Origin: Hansfordia pulvinata
Lineage: Eukaryota; Ascomycota; Sordariomycetes; Xylariales
DNA: 64,000 nt
Direction: 5' to 3'
NCBI GenBank assembly: GCA_006538405.1
Contig: BJKQ01000008.1
Location: 62,001 to 126,000 of the forward strand
The stretch's first letter is position 1, and the number at the start of each line of letters is the position of its first letter. Shown here one piece after another: positions 31,430-43,760 of the stretch. Made by a program: the position numbers and the translations under genes. The notes under the pieces are model-generated. The model was not told where the DNA came from. It saw nothing but the letters and a program-made list of their open reading frames with translations, and did not search any database.

Positions 31430-33153
31430 TCATCGGCCGTCCGCAGGATGAGCTACCAAGGCAGGCTCAGGCTCGATGGGCATGTCCTGAGGCCCAGATC
31501 TGGAGCCCCCAGGCGTGCTCGATGGCGCTATCTCTGGGTCTGGAATCTGAATGTCAAGCTGAAGAGGGAGGTCAGCGTTGGGGATCCCAGTGTAGTCAGG
31601 AACCGGTACTCACACTCATGTAGCCTGTGCGACGCAAAGGCATGATTCTAGGAGCCAGAGAGGGGTCTTCGACACCCAGAGACTTTTCCATGTCCAAGTT
31701 CCAGCTCTCAATCCATTGTTCAAGACTCTTCAGCCGGCTTTTGGTGCTAGTGAGGCCCAAATCATCCCACATCCAGCCTGTCAGGAGGCCCATGACACCA
31801 TCGGCAAGATTCCTCCAGTTGTAAGGGTCGAATATGGGCACAAGCTCGCCGTTCAGCTTCTCCACGACTCGCCTGAACTCTTGCTCTGTGACACCAGCAG
31901 GATCGAGAATCTCAGGATACAAGTTGGAGAAGGTAGGCGCTAGATCACCTTGGACAAGCCAGTCTCGCCGCACGCGGATGATACGAGTGGTCGAGTACTC
32001 GGGAGAGTCAACGGGCACGTGGGGGTTGTGATGAGGGAAACAGGGATGTTGAGGTCCCCATTCTTCGCCAATCTCTTGCTGATCCGGGTCGCCCATTATG
32101 GACGAATCACTGGAGGAGATGGTAGCAGCATCGGGCATAGAAGCCGTCGACTGACGCTGGTGAACACCCAGCTCATCTGGCCCTCTTTCAAGATCCTCCG
32201 AAAACCCCTTGGGGGTGGGATCATTGTCGTTACCGACCATTTTATTGCGGCAATCGGCCTTTTCGTCGTAGAGCTCGGTAGTGGCGGTGGTTGTGGTTGC
32301 GGCGACCTGCTCGGCGCGGATCAGACCAAAGCTCAGAGCGCGAGCTCTCTTGGTGACAGCCCGACCAAATGTGCTACTTGTTTCCTTGGCGGCTTTGATC
32401 GGCGTCTTCTCAGTCTCAGCAGGTGGCTCGGGATCCGGGTGTGGTTGGGGGTTTGAGGAGCGTTTCTCGTCGTAAGAATGTCGAAGGGACCGAGGCAAGC
32501 TGACCCGATGATCGCCACTGGATCTACCCTCGATCTGTAGGCTCGGGCGGGGAGAGTCGCCGTGGCGGTTTTGACGCTGCTCCGAGAGAGAAAGGAGCGG
32601 GTATTGAACTTGAGAGACTTGGGCTGGATCTGATGGATTGGTCGAAGCGTCGATGACGGGGTGGTTGAGAGGAATTGACGGTGTTGGGGGGCTCGAAGGA
32701 CGGCGCGATTTAAGGTTTCGGGGTGGCGGAGAGGCCTGGATAGGGGAGACAGGCGTGGAGCCGGAGGATGGCGCTCGAGGTGTGGAATTTGTCGGGTTCC
32801 AGAGGCGGCCGGGTCGCAGCTGGCGGGGCGACAGCGGTTGCTGCAGTGGGTTGTGCAAAGGGGCGCGAAAGGGCTTGTAGCTGGTGGCCAAGAGGTTTTG
32901 ACTGTAACTGGTGTCCGGATAGGTGGATGCAGTCTGGGCTCGGTCGGGCTCATGCGACGGGTGGGAATGCGCCGATGGGCGGTTGAGCAGGGCTGGCGGC
33001 GGGGCGCTGACAAGAGCCGGGTCTATGGAGGCTTCGGGGTGGAAGGAACTCGAATTTGCGTGTGAAGCCGTTGAGACGACTGCTGCAGCAAGACCGACGA
33101 GGCGGCCTGGGTCAGGGAGTAGGGGGCGCCGCTCTGAACAGGCAGACGAACCC
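31430..33153 (-). CDS. Erf4-like subunit of Ras palmitoyltransferase; 5' end unresolved, apparent 1-nt frameshift
   Basis: The last exon, 31430-31558, joins at phase 0 to a long exon ending at 31614. The Erf4 domain is clear: TTRIIRVRRDWL, APTFSNLYPEIL, FRRVVEKLNGEL and PYNWRNLADGVMGLLTGW, followed by an amphipathic helix. Erf4 partners the DHHC enzyme Erf2 to palmitoylate Ras at the ER or Golgi. The N-terminal half is Pro/Ser-rich and disordered. Upstream, the frame containing PALLNRPSAHSHPSHEPDR joins a second plausible coding frame (QAASSVLLQQSSQ) if one C is added to the CCCC run at 33036-33039. A good splice acceptor with a pyrimidine tract follows at 33154. The exon with the start codon lies further upstream and was not identified. 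Confidence 0.8.
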
Positions 33154-34625
33154 CTGAAGAGAGGAGGGCGAGGGTGGCACCGGAGGCGCGGGTCGAGTGG
33201 CGGCCGGTGGCGGATGACGGAGCCAAGGGCGAAAAGACAAGCACAGCGACCAGCAGGCAGATAGACACGACCGCGCAGAAGGTCTGTAGATGGCTGGCGT
33301 CGCGAGGGCGTGGCGTGGCTCGCGAGGGTCGACAGCGACGTTGGTGGCGGAGGTGCCAGGCGTGGGCTGCAGGAGCTGGGATTTCCGGACGGGGACCTGC
33401 TGGAGATTCTCCTTTCCTTCGTGGATCACTGCTCGTGAGGTCTCCAGAGGGCGCTAATCCGTATTTGGATCTGGAGATTGGCGCCGTCCGGCCGGCAGGT
33501 GCTCGTACTCGGCCTCGTACTTTGGCTGCAGGTACTGGGGTGCTCCTGCCCGTGGTTGTATCCTTGTTCCCTTGTTCTCCGGGGCTGCCAGCTGCCTCCC
33601 GTGTCGCCGCGTCCGACCGCAGCTGTCGCCCAGCTCCCGTCTCTTTCGTCCGCCAACCTGCGGCCCTCTGGCCCTCCCAAATGCCGCCGCCGCCGCCGTC
33701 GGCGCTGCGATCGTTATGATTGTCGTCGTTCTGTGACACGGCCAAGATGGCGATTCCGTGGGTGTTTCCGGTTGCTCTGCTGTTTTTCGTCCGCCTCTGC
33801 GACCCCAGCATCGCTTGTCTCGAGCGATCCTCAGTGCCGAATATCAAGCCACTGGGTGGCGTTATCTGATATGTTAAGTATGTTGCGACGAAAGTCCGTC
33901 CGTATCAACGTTCATGCATCAGTCGGGTAGATGTGGTGGCGAACGTCCGTCGAAGCTCGGTGCTGATAGAAGAACAGTCGATGGCAAGGTGACAATCTCG
34001 AATAGCATCCAGGTCGAGGGATCACGCGCGCAAGGTGCGGGTGCGAGTGCGGGTGCCTTTATCAGCAGTCAAGAACGGGAGCAATAATCAAAATAAGACA
34101 GACAGATTTCCGACACGCCCTCTCGTCACTTTAGACGCGCAGCAGGGGCAGGCAGATCAGATCAGACCGACGGATGGAGCCAACCCAGAAAGACTCTGCA
34201 GGCGGCTATGCACGACGGCAACGGCGGACACCCACAGCTGATATAATTACATGGCCTTCACTTTGTGTTCGTCTGTGACGAGTACTCCAGGCACGCCCCC
34301 GGCAGGCCGCCAGCGCTGGAGCACCGGGTGGGCGGGCACAACCCGACGTGGCCATCTAATAATAATCACAGGTAATCATAACACGTCGATAGTGCCGAGC
34401 AGGCTGTGTTCTGGACGATTCGCCAGACCTGCGTCATCCGGCCGACTCGGCTTCCCTATACGTCCAGCCAGCCAGCCAACACCAGGGCGCGCAAGCCCGC
34501 CGTAGGGAGACCGACCGCATCGTTGCAGGGATCCCCCCGTCGCTTTCGACCTTTTTCTTCTTTCCCATACGAATATCTCTACCTGGCACCCTGGGTGTGC
34601 GGGCACGGCGGGCACGGCGGGGAGG

Positions 34626-34643
34626 CATACGAGTACTCGTATG
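34626..34643. repeat. Motif copy 7, perfect 18-bp palindrome
   Basis: CATACGAGTACTCGTATG, intergenic. Confidence 0.9.
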
Positions 34644-35418
34644 GCTCGTCTGTTTTTTGCTTTCCCTCTTCCCTGTGATCTGATCACGCGGATCTATTCG
34701 CACATCACGGGGCCAATACTTGTTGTGCTCGTCTTCGTGCCGGCTTGCCTCCCACTGCCTCCCTCGCCTCCGGGGCCAGACTTGCCCTTCTTTTTTTTTC
34801 TTCTTCCCCCTCTCTTCGGTGGCGTCGCTTGCGTTCCACCCCGCCGTCAGATTTGCTTATTATTTCGACAAGAATGTACAAGCCTTTCTGCCCGAGTCCC
34901 GGCCACCACAGCCTGGCGCGCCCTGGCCAGGTCCGACGCCCCCAAGCAGGTGGCAGGCTTGCGTGCGAGCTCTTTCGACGTGTGATTAGAGCTCCCTCAT
35001 ACTCCACTAGGCCTGCTTCGCCTGCCCAACCGTGCCAACTTGCTGGGTCTCGTGGGTCTCTCTCCCATCCCATTCCGAGCAGACCCATGTCAATGGGGCC
35101 AATATGGGGCTCAAGTATGTCAAGGCAAGAAAGGCCGTGAGGCCACTGATGACCGTGTTACCGTGTGACCGTCAGGGACGGCCAAGACAACCACAGCGGG
35201 GCACACAGGGCCGCAAGGCCAGCGGCTGGGATCGCCGGTATCCTGCAGGAACAAAGACATCTGCCCGGGTGCCAGGGCACGGACGCCAGAGCCTTCAAAG
35301 CCAGGCACGCCAGGGTATCTGGATGCTGGGATCACCAACCGACCCGAACGACTGGGCTTCACAGAGCTTTTTGTCCAGCTACCCCTCTTACTATCAATCG
35401 AGTGGCTCCTTCGCTGGA

Positions 35419-35428
35419 GTACTCGTAC
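35419..35428. repeat. Motif copy 8, GTACTCGTAC
   Basis: Intergenic, in the long region before rio1. Confidence 0.8.
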
Positions 35429-35925
35429 CCGCAGAAGCATTGTGTACCAACACCGCAATCTACAGACAATCATTAGCATTAATAGCGCGAAGTCGGCACC
35501 GGACTAGCGCAGCGCGTTACGGGAAAAGTTGAGGCAATACCGTGGAGCGACGGATCGATGTTGTTTGTTGTTTGTTGTTTGCTGATCGCATAGCCCTCTG
35601 TCGGCTGTCACTGCGCGCGTCTCAAAGCGCGCTCGTGAGGGCACTGGTCATCACGAGAAGACTCGGTGGTCGCCCGACATCAACCCCAGAAAGCCAGAGG
35701 GTGAAAAGCGCCACACGTGACAGTGCTGAATCTACAACGGGGGTTGGCAGAGGAATCGCGCCTGCTGTTGGCCCCATCTGGCCAAGACAAGGACAGACCA
35801 TCGCATCACGGACCCCTAGCGCCGCGCAGGCAGGGGGCAGCGGCCGTGCCGCCCTGTGGCCCATACTCAACGACTTTTGATGTCATCCGCAACCCTCGTC
35901 CGGTATTTCACCAGGGAAGGTCGTC

Positions 35926-35928
<3 letters not shown>

Positions 35929-35975
<47 letters not shown>
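35929..35975. repeat. (TG)n microsatellite
   Basis: About 23 TG units in non-coding sequence. Confidence 0.95.
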
Positions 35976-35977
<2 letters not shown>

Positions 35978-37423
35978 CAGCCCTGTCATACCACTGACGC
36001 AATTCAATATTCTCGAGGGACGAAGCCTGGACGCCCGGCCGCAACGCATGACGGAGCACTCGTCCGTGGGTGAGGCGACGGCGTGGCCGGCCCTTCTTCC
36101 CTACCAGCCAGGTGAGGACACACACCATGACCCCGGGTAGCGCGTCATTCATTTCGAAGTCAAACAGTCTCTCGGTCGGCGCCGGAGCGAAGCACCCACC
36201 ACTGCGTCCAGAGTGGAAACAAGCCCAGACCTCGAGAGACCACCTATGCCGCTAATTTCCGGGCGCGAGACACCGACCGGGCACACCAACTCAAGTCTTG
36301 TTATGGACCAGACGCGCCAGGGAGAGAGTGACTGCCTTCTGGGGCGCAACAAAGCGCTCCGCGCCACCGCGTCGCGCAGTCATCAAGTCCACAGGAGCAA
36401 GCACAATCATAACAAATGCAGCGCGCGTCGAGGAACGCGTTGGCAGCTGGCCTGGCACGCGTCCCGTACCTGCGTCCTGCATGCAAACCAGGAATGTCAT
36501 CCAAGCGGCGTGGCGGGTGAGGTACTCGCATAGAGTGACTTATTAGTCGCCGAAGCCTCAACCACCTACCTACGACTACCTCACTCGAAAGTGTGGGTGT
36601 AAGCCAATGGATTGGCGTGCATGCTGTATGAGTACTGGGGGGCACGAGGGGTAAAAAGTCCACGACCACCACGACCTCTTGCCAGCAACCCACACACCGC
36701 CGTAATGTTCATCAGCACCCCACGGTAAGATAGCAGGCAGGCAGCTGATGATGGAGGCACGGGCAATCCCCTAGGGTCTTAAGGGGAATGCGAGCACCTG
36801 CAAGCAGCTCTCCAGGTCGGTTGGGCGCACGCGCCGCATGCATGAGCAGCGGGGGGTTCGTCGAATTTCGCCCTTCTCAGCATCGCCGCCTCTTATTCTT
36901 ATTAGTCACACGCGCGCGCGCACCTGCGAGTAACCTGCCTGTCCGGGAGTCCTGCCTTGCCAGAGGCTCGACCCATTATTGCGTTCTTGCCGGGATGCAC
37001 TCGTAGATGCGGGCACGAAGAGACTCGCCGAACGCCGGGCTCGAATCGACAGGGAACCCGGCCTCGACACGCCTGCGCGGGCAGATGCCTGTCCAGCTGA
37101 TGCTGATGTTCGCTCGCGCCCGCCCACTGCGTCTATTCGCCCGCCAGACGGATACGGAGGCTCTTTCTCCTCTTGGGGGCGGCGCCGCCGAAGTCCAATT
37201 GGGGCGCGGCAACGGGCCAAGCCAGCAGCGCAAACCGGCCCGGCGTGGCGCAGAGGTGTGTTGTACGAGCATTCACATGCATGTGCTTTAAGGGGGTGGT
37301 AGAAGCCACGTTTCTCTCCTCACAGCTGTTCTCGCCCATGGAGAGCCCTTCACTGCCAGTGGTCAAGATTACATCCTGCGCTGCTACGTGCGCGTATGCA
37401 AGCCCTACCCGCATGCAACAGCC

Positions 37424-37432
37424 GTACTCGTA
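37424..37432. repeat. Motif copy 9, GTACTCGTA
   Basis: Intergenic, in the long region before rio1. Confidence 0.8.
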
Positions 37433-37795
37433 TTTCCTCGGCCAGCGCTCACCGGAGCCTTCTTCAACAATGATGAGAGGCCCTGGCTTACATGGAGTAC
37501 CTGCATCGTGCGTTCGGGCGTGCGCTGCGAGAGGGGTGCTCAGGGGTGTGCTCGGCGCCAGCGCAGGCACTATACTGCACGTCCCGGCGGCGAAAGGGGG
37601 CGAGGGGCTAGACAGCCTGGCCCGTCCCACTTGCGATGGCATGCCAATGCAGCCTCCTGCGTACGCGTAGGGCCGGGTCCTTGTACGAGCACTACTGTTC
37701 CCGGATGCCGAAGCCGCAGATACGGGAGGGGGTGGCAGGAGGTGGCTCGGATCAGTGGGCTTCAGCTTGAACATCGTCGGCTGACCCAGCAGAGA

Positions 37796-37805
37796 GTACT
37801 CGTAC
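37796..37805. repeat. Motif copy 10, GTACTCGTAC
   Basis: Intergenic, 165 bp from the next copy. Confidence 0.8.
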
Positions 37806-37969
37806 CCACACCGTATTGGTCCTGGAAGCAAGCCAACCCGCAAGCCAACACTTGAGCTGACTCCTGTCCTCCTTGTTACCACCAGATAGCCTTTGCGAAT
37901 ATGTCCGCCCTATCACAGACAAGCGTGCCCTTTGATGGACACCCAAGACCCAAGGGCACTACGAGTATA

Positions 37970-37987
37970 TACTCGTATCCCGGCCAC
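37970..37987. repeat. Motif copy 11, spaced 18-bp palindrome
   Basis: TACGAGTATATACTCGTA: the same half-sites, TACGAGTA and TACTCGTA, separated by two further bases instead of overlapping. Confidence 0.85.
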
Positions 37988-38570
37988 CTCAGACCTAAGC
38001 CGCCGCTGCCGCCCGTTGTCTCCGCCGTCCGAGCACACACCGCCGAACCGGGCCGGGGCTCAGCTCTCCCCCTGCTTGCGCAGCCCCACTGCCGCCGCGA
38101 CGTCCTCTCTCACCGCCGAATTGGACAACGGCAGTCTTAACAATGGTGGCCACGCAGCATTCTCATGCCAAACCCCGGATCGGAACACTTCAAATGGTGC
38201 AGGGCAGCGGCGCGCTTGTGCGAGTATGGTGCTAGTTGAGTTCATCTATGCTCACGATCATGGTAGCCGTGTTTCGTGTTCCTTTCAACCCAGCGACCTG
38301 CAAAATGTCCAGAAAGTAAGTATGCAATGGATAACAAGAAAGTTCGCTTATTCCGTAAGACCAACAGCGTATCCCATACGCGACATGGGCATTTCAAGTA
38401 TATAATCAGGACATCACTTCGCTTCGTAGTCACACGCTCATTCGTCCTCATGCGCTGATCTGTCCGAAACCTAGGACTGAAAACGAATCCTTACCCGAAC
38501 CACTAGGAGGCACCAGACTCAATGCCTCTGACACCGCTGACTAGGATCTTGTGAACAAGAAACAGAGCGT

Positions 38571-38789
38571 CTATTTCTTGCGACGCGACGTCTGCGTCAC
38601 CAGTTTCTTTTTCAGGTGTTTGGGCATCTTCTCCTTCCGCTTCTCCCGACGCTCCTCCTTGACGGCTTGCTTGTGTTGCTATTTCACTTTGTCAGCTGTG
38701 ATTCATATTTTGCGAAGCTTGACCGCTCACCTTCTTGGACTCTTTGTCTTCAAATCGCTTTCCCCGTGGTGTGCCCTTCGCAAACTTGC

Positions 38790-38824
<35 letters not shown>

Positions 38825-40296
38825 CTGCCGCTGCCGCTGTCGCTGCTGCCATCTTCGCTATCCAGTGCTACGCCCTCGTCGGCGTCAGACCCTGCTCGGT
38901 CTTTGTCTTTTGCATTGACCACCTGGTCAGCCAGCAGATTTCGGTAGACCAGCTGTTCGCCCTCGCCGTGCCCAATACGCTGTGCATCCTTTTCAATGTC
39001 GTAGACCTGCTCCAGGGTTTGCGGGATGTATTGGTTGCGGAACACTTCGTTGTCAACTTCCTGGCGCGCTGCGGCATCCTCGTCGTCATCAATCTTCTCG
39101 CGAACTTCGTATAGGCGCTCGACCGCGCTGCGTATGGCAGACTCGTCCACGGGACCCTGGGACTCTATCACAAAATTGAAGATGGTCCGGTCCGAGAGGG
39201 TGTCGACTCCCTTTCTGCGGAAGAAGTCGCCGGTGTTCTTGATGTCCATGCGCAAGAACTCCAGTGACCTAGGGTGGTCGTGCTCTACGCTCTGAGAGAC
39301 GTCGATGATGTAAAGTTGCTGCTTGTTGTAGAGGATGTTGTACTCGCTCAAGTCGGCGTGGACAAGTTTGCAGACCTGATACATGCGACGCATGATGGCA
39401 AGAAGTTGGACGTAGAGTCGCTGCCATAGCTCTTCGCCGCCCTCATCGGGGATGACAGCATCGCGCAGGCGGGGAAAGGCGTAGCCGCGTCGGTCTCCAA
39501 GAAACTCCATGACAAGGACATGGAGCCTGAGAGAGAAGGGTTCAGGACATGCTATACCAGCCGAGTGAATGCGGCGCAAGTTGCGGAACTCCTTCTCGGC
39601 CCACAGCTTGACCATTTTACGGTTGTTTCCCTTCTCTGAACCACCCCTGAAGCGGTGCTCGCCAGTGATGTACCGCTCGCGGTCCTTGAAGCTGAGAATG
39701 GCCGTCTTGTAAACTTTGACGGCGCGCTGTTCAGGAGGGCCGTCTTGGTTGGGACCGAATGATACTGCGCCGTAAACGTTTGCTTCTTTTCCAGTGCTGA
39801 TGGCGCCATGGACTTCACTGATGACGGCCGAGTTAATCATCTGCAAGAGGATCATGCGAGTGCGCTGGTCGAGGACCTGCTCGCTGGTGGCGCGGTCCGC
39901 CTTGTCCTTGTCACGGTCCTGAGAGTCCTTGACGTCGTCGAGACGGATCTTAGCGGCGTGCTTGGACAGGGCAGAGATTTGGTCATCGACATTGGATCGG
40001 GTGTTTGCCTTGGGCTTCTGCTGTACCGCAGCCGAGTTGAGTGACTGCTGTCGGTTGTAGTTGCGCGAGACATCGGCTTGCCCATCCAGCTCGAGGTCTC
40101 CTTGATCAAGATCATCGTCGTTGAATATGTCGTCGAAGTCGTCGTCGTCGTCTTCCTCGTCGTTTTCGTTCGCCGCCTGAACGTCGGTGCTGGTGGAACT
40201 CGTCCTTGGCTCCGGGACTTTGGGTGCGGAGTCTGTGATGGTTTGGGTAGCGTCGGACATGTCCTGAGGCAGGATGGAAGCCTGTGGCTCCTCCAT
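38571..40296 (-). CDS. rio1: Serine/threonine protein kinase Rio1
   Basis: Two exons, 38731-40296 and 38571-38678, give 557 residues. The RIO signature STGKEANVY is at residues 167-175, the catalytic loop HADLSEYN at about 313-320 (Asp 315), and the metal-binding aspartate in IIDVSQSVEHDHP at about 332. The N-terminus and the region after the kinase are acidic; an Asp run near residue 500 is encoded by a (GTC)n repeat read on the minus strand. The last exon encodes a strongly basic tail ending in SRRKK. Rio1 is an ATPase/kinase needed for the final maturation of 40S subunits and is essential in yeast. An LTR retrotransposon begins only 422 bp upstream of the start codon. Confidence 0.95.
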
Positions 40297-40712
40297 GATT
40301 GCGACTTTCGCGAGAGAACTAGATGTTCGTATCGACTCGGTATTTGAGCGATCTCAAAAGCAAACACTCGTCAGGTGTCTGTGTCGGTGTGGCAGAAGGA
40401 AGAGGGCGAGTGTTGATGAGGCACTGGGTGAGGCGGAAAGAAGAATGCAGGTAACTATGTATCGGCTAATGGCCCCGTATGAATGAAAAAAAAAACGCAA
40501 AGAGAATAGATGTATTCTGAGTCACTGCCTGCTTAGAGGTAATGAGAAAAGCGTGGTGATGTTTGCGGAGTTGGCAGAATCTTAGGTCGACTTCTGAAAG
40601 GGCAGTCAGACTTGCCGCATTATTCTGGGTTGCCCCTCCATTTGACGGTTGCCCCTCCATCAGGCTCGTCCATGGAAGGCACGCATGCGCCTGCCGGTGC
40701 CCTGCAGGTCCC
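40297..40712. other. rio1 promoter region, squeezed against the retrotransposon
   Basis: Only about 420 bp separate the rio1 start codon from the 5' LTR, and base composition here is normal, so RIP has not spread into it. A short direct repeat, GTTGCCCCTCCAT, occurs at 40630-40642 and 40650-40662. Confidence 0.5.
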
Positions 40713-40717
40713 TACAG
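40713..40717. repeat. Target-site duplication, left copy (TACAG)
   Basis: TACAG directly precedes the 5' LTR and recurs directly after the 3' LTR at 50975-50979. Five bases is the usual duplication for Ty3/gypsy integration. Confidence 0.75.
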
Positions 40718-40892
40718 TGAGACGGAAGGAAGGAGGCAGTTCTTAAGATCAGTCTTTTTAGCACTTAAGCTGCAGGAGACAGTGGCACTACCATTTTCGG
40801 TGGAGATGTGTCCACTGCTGCTTAAACTGTAATTTAACTGATTTTTACTATCCATAATACACCCATACGTTTTATAAATCAATTCCTCTTTT
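40718..40892 (+). repeat. 5' LTR (175 bp)
   Basis: Aligns without gaps to 50800-50974. There are 20 differences, all transitions. It begins TGAGACGG; the end reads CTCTTTT, where the other copy has CTCTTCT, so the usual CA end is not seen. RIP-type changes are confined to the inner part, from about 40830. Confidence 0.85.
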
Positions 40893-42699
40893 AATGTCCT
40901 CGGTGAGGCATCGGCGTCGTTAATAAGAGACGTTATCTTAAAATTATTACGAACTTTAAAAGTAAAATGCAATAATAAACACCGTTAAAAGCCTACTTAA
41001 TAATAAACATTAAAGCAATAATTAAAGATCGTGGTAATAAACGCCACATTAACACGTATAAAACGCGTTTATTAACGATATTAAAATATCGTTATTAAAA
41101 AAGTAACTCGACCCCTTTTCTTTATTTTCCCTTTTATCCCCTTTTCTTTAATAAATCTTTATCTATAACCTTATTTACGTATAAAAGCAGGCCTTTTCGG
41201 GTCTTCGTTATTATTATCGTTCTTAAATAAGAGCGAATTAATAAACACGTGTTATTTATTATTAAGATCGCTTTTTTTAAACCCTTTAAGATTAACTGCT
41301 CTTTCCTTTAATTAATAATAATAAGAAAAGCATATCTCTTTATTAATAAGTCACCTCACGGTATTCTTAATTATAAAAAGTGAATTAAATAATAATAATA
41401 ATATTAATTTAACTTAAAATTAAAACTTTATATTATAATAAATAAAAGCATCACGTAAAGACTTACTTATATTAAAATAAGCTATAATTAAGTAAGCCGT
41501 TTCCGGCTTTTAATTTATAAAAGGCCGACCTTAATATACACTTTACACCTTTAATGTTCCCGGAACCCTTACCTTTATTACCTTAAACTTAGCGTTTATC
41601 GGCTCGTTTACAGGCTAGAAATTTATAAAAAGATAACTCACACGTTTACGATAATAATTTAAATAAGTGGGCTACGATGACTCGTTTATGCCCGCTTTTT
41701 AAGTTATTAAAGTTATTAATATCCTTTATAATAATAAAGCAGCCACCTTTTTAAACTTAAATTATAAATTATAAAAGATTATCTTTAAGGTTAACTTTAA
41801 TATAGCCACCGCTACAGACCTTACTGTTATTAAATAATCTTTAAGAGATAAATACTTAATTAAGATAATAAATAATTAGCTTAAAGTTAAAAATTTATAT
41901 AAACTTACTTAAAGGAAAGATAAGGCTTTAACTTAATATTATATTAAAGTGTAAAACGCCCTTCGATAAGTAAGCGGTAAAGATTAACCTTATAATAGTA
42001 TATAAATAACGTGTGTGGCTTAACTGTCTTTAATAAAGGTTACTTTCTTAAAAAGGGTCGTTAACCGCTTTATTAATAAACTTATAAACTTCGCTTTACG
42101 AAAGGAGTTAATAATTAATCGCGTTAAATAAGCCGAATCTTTATAAAGGTGCTTTAAAATCGTCCGCGAGAGCTAACGTATAATTAAAAATAAAGGTCGT
42201 ATAATTAAAAAGGAAATAAATAAGCTTTATATAAACGCTCTTTAAAGAGCTTTTACAGATAATTAAAACTTAATTATTAAATAAGCGGTGTAAATATATA
42301 AAGGTTTATTTAACACCTTATTAATGCTCACCTTCTTATAATCCAGTATCCTTTATTAAGGACGCATTATTAATAAAGGACTTTAATAGCCAGCCGTAAA
42401 TTCATCTTTATAAATTTAATAATAATAATATTAATAACCGTAAAATCAAAACGTGTAATACCGACCTTAATAATAATCTCTTATCTTTAATCCTTATTAA
42501 TAAATCAGTACTTACCCCGTTTTAAGACCTACTTATTAAACGTAAACCTAGCAGTCTTAAGTTTATTACTATTATAAATAATTAAGACACTTTATTAACT
42601 TATACCCGGTAAAGTTAATCTTTATAAACAGACTTAACAGTTTTAATAACGGCCTTAATAGCTTTAAACCACCTTTACCCTTAACAGCTCCACCTCGGG

Positions 42700-43760
42700 A
42701 GACATTTAATTATCTTATCGTTAACGGAAAACAGACCTTAAAGCTTAAAGAGCGAGTTTATACCCGTTACGGCAATTATAAGCACGTCTTAACCACTTAC
42801 AAGGTATTAAAGAATAATTAGCTTTAATAATAAAAGCAGTCTTATTTAAAGGCAATAATTAAACCTGTTATTAAATTCCTTAATAAGAATTTAAACGATT
42901 AATAAGTTTAAAGCTAATTTACATAATTATATTTTAAGCAAATAATAAATAATTAATATCTTTATAAAGGTTAACAATTTTAAGGATTAAATAAAGAAGA
43001 TAAACCAGCAGCTTACACCTTATTATCGAAGTTTAACTTAATTATTAACGTAAACATTACTTTAAAGGGAGTTAATTTAAGTGCTAATTTAAAAAATCAG
43101 GTCTCCGTGCTATAATTACTAATCTTATTTATAATAACTTAACCTGCCTCGAAAAGACGTAAAGGCTAAAGCGCCCTTATTATTATTATTAAAGTTAATA
43201 ATTAAGATAAAACTGTAAAGGCATTATTACGAAGCTTAAAAACTAAAAATAAAAAAGGTAAGTTAAAGAGTAAAAAGACATTAAAGAAAAGAAAGTTAAA
43301 GCCCTTTAACGAGATTAAAGCCCGCGATAATAAAGGTCCCTTTAATTATAAGCATTTAATAAAGATAACGATAATAAAGTTATCTCTTATAAACGTCTTA
43401 TAAATTAGCTTAAATCTATATAAGAACATTAAAGATTTAACAGTCCGTAAGGCCACGCTTAAATAAAAAAAGGCAGATAGCGATCAATTTATATAGTTTT
43501 AATTTAATAACGCACCTCTTATAACTTTATTTTAATTTAATAAATCATTCACGACTTAAACTTAAGCGATTATAACATTTAAATTTATCACCTTAATAAT
43601 TAAGCTGGAATTAACGAAGTCGTATAAAATAATACTTATAATTTAATTTATAAAGGGAGATAAGGTGGTCTTTTATTAAATCCTTATTAATTTAAGTTAA
43701 GTAAACCAGGGAAGCGACGTTAATTTAATACACTTACGATTAATTAAAGAGTTAAAGATT
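42700..43760 (+). pseudogene. Remnant of gag and protease region
   Basis: At 42759-42800 the frame shows the spacing of a CCHC zinc knuckle (positions 1, 4, 9, 14). The His is kept at position 9, but tyrosine codons TAT/TAC stand where the cysteines belong; TGT and TGC become these by TpG-to-TpA change. About 900 bp later, in the same frame, a retropepsin-like patch with GSDVNLIH lies at about 43708-43731. Gag upstream of the knuckle cannot be delimited. Confidence for the protease is lower than for the knuckle. Confidence 0.6.

Larger units (their letters stand above)
33154..38570. other. Long intergenic region, 5.4 kb
   Basis: It probably includes the first exon and promoter of erf4 (about 33154-33850). 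The rest holds no supported gene. It has a (TG)n microsatellite and six copies of the TACGAGTAC/GTACTCGTA motif or its variant, including an 18-bp perfect palindrome. GC content resembles the other intergenic regions and there is no RIP signature. Confidence 0.5.

Noticed and set aside
33174..33930. Overlapping plus-strand frames of 150-181 codons
   Set aside because: Pro/Arg-rich, no motifs, lie over the probable erf4 upstream exons and promoter.
37035..37055. GGCTCGAATCGAC resembling a tRNA T loop
   Set aside because: Stem bases do not pair and no upstream A box is in place.
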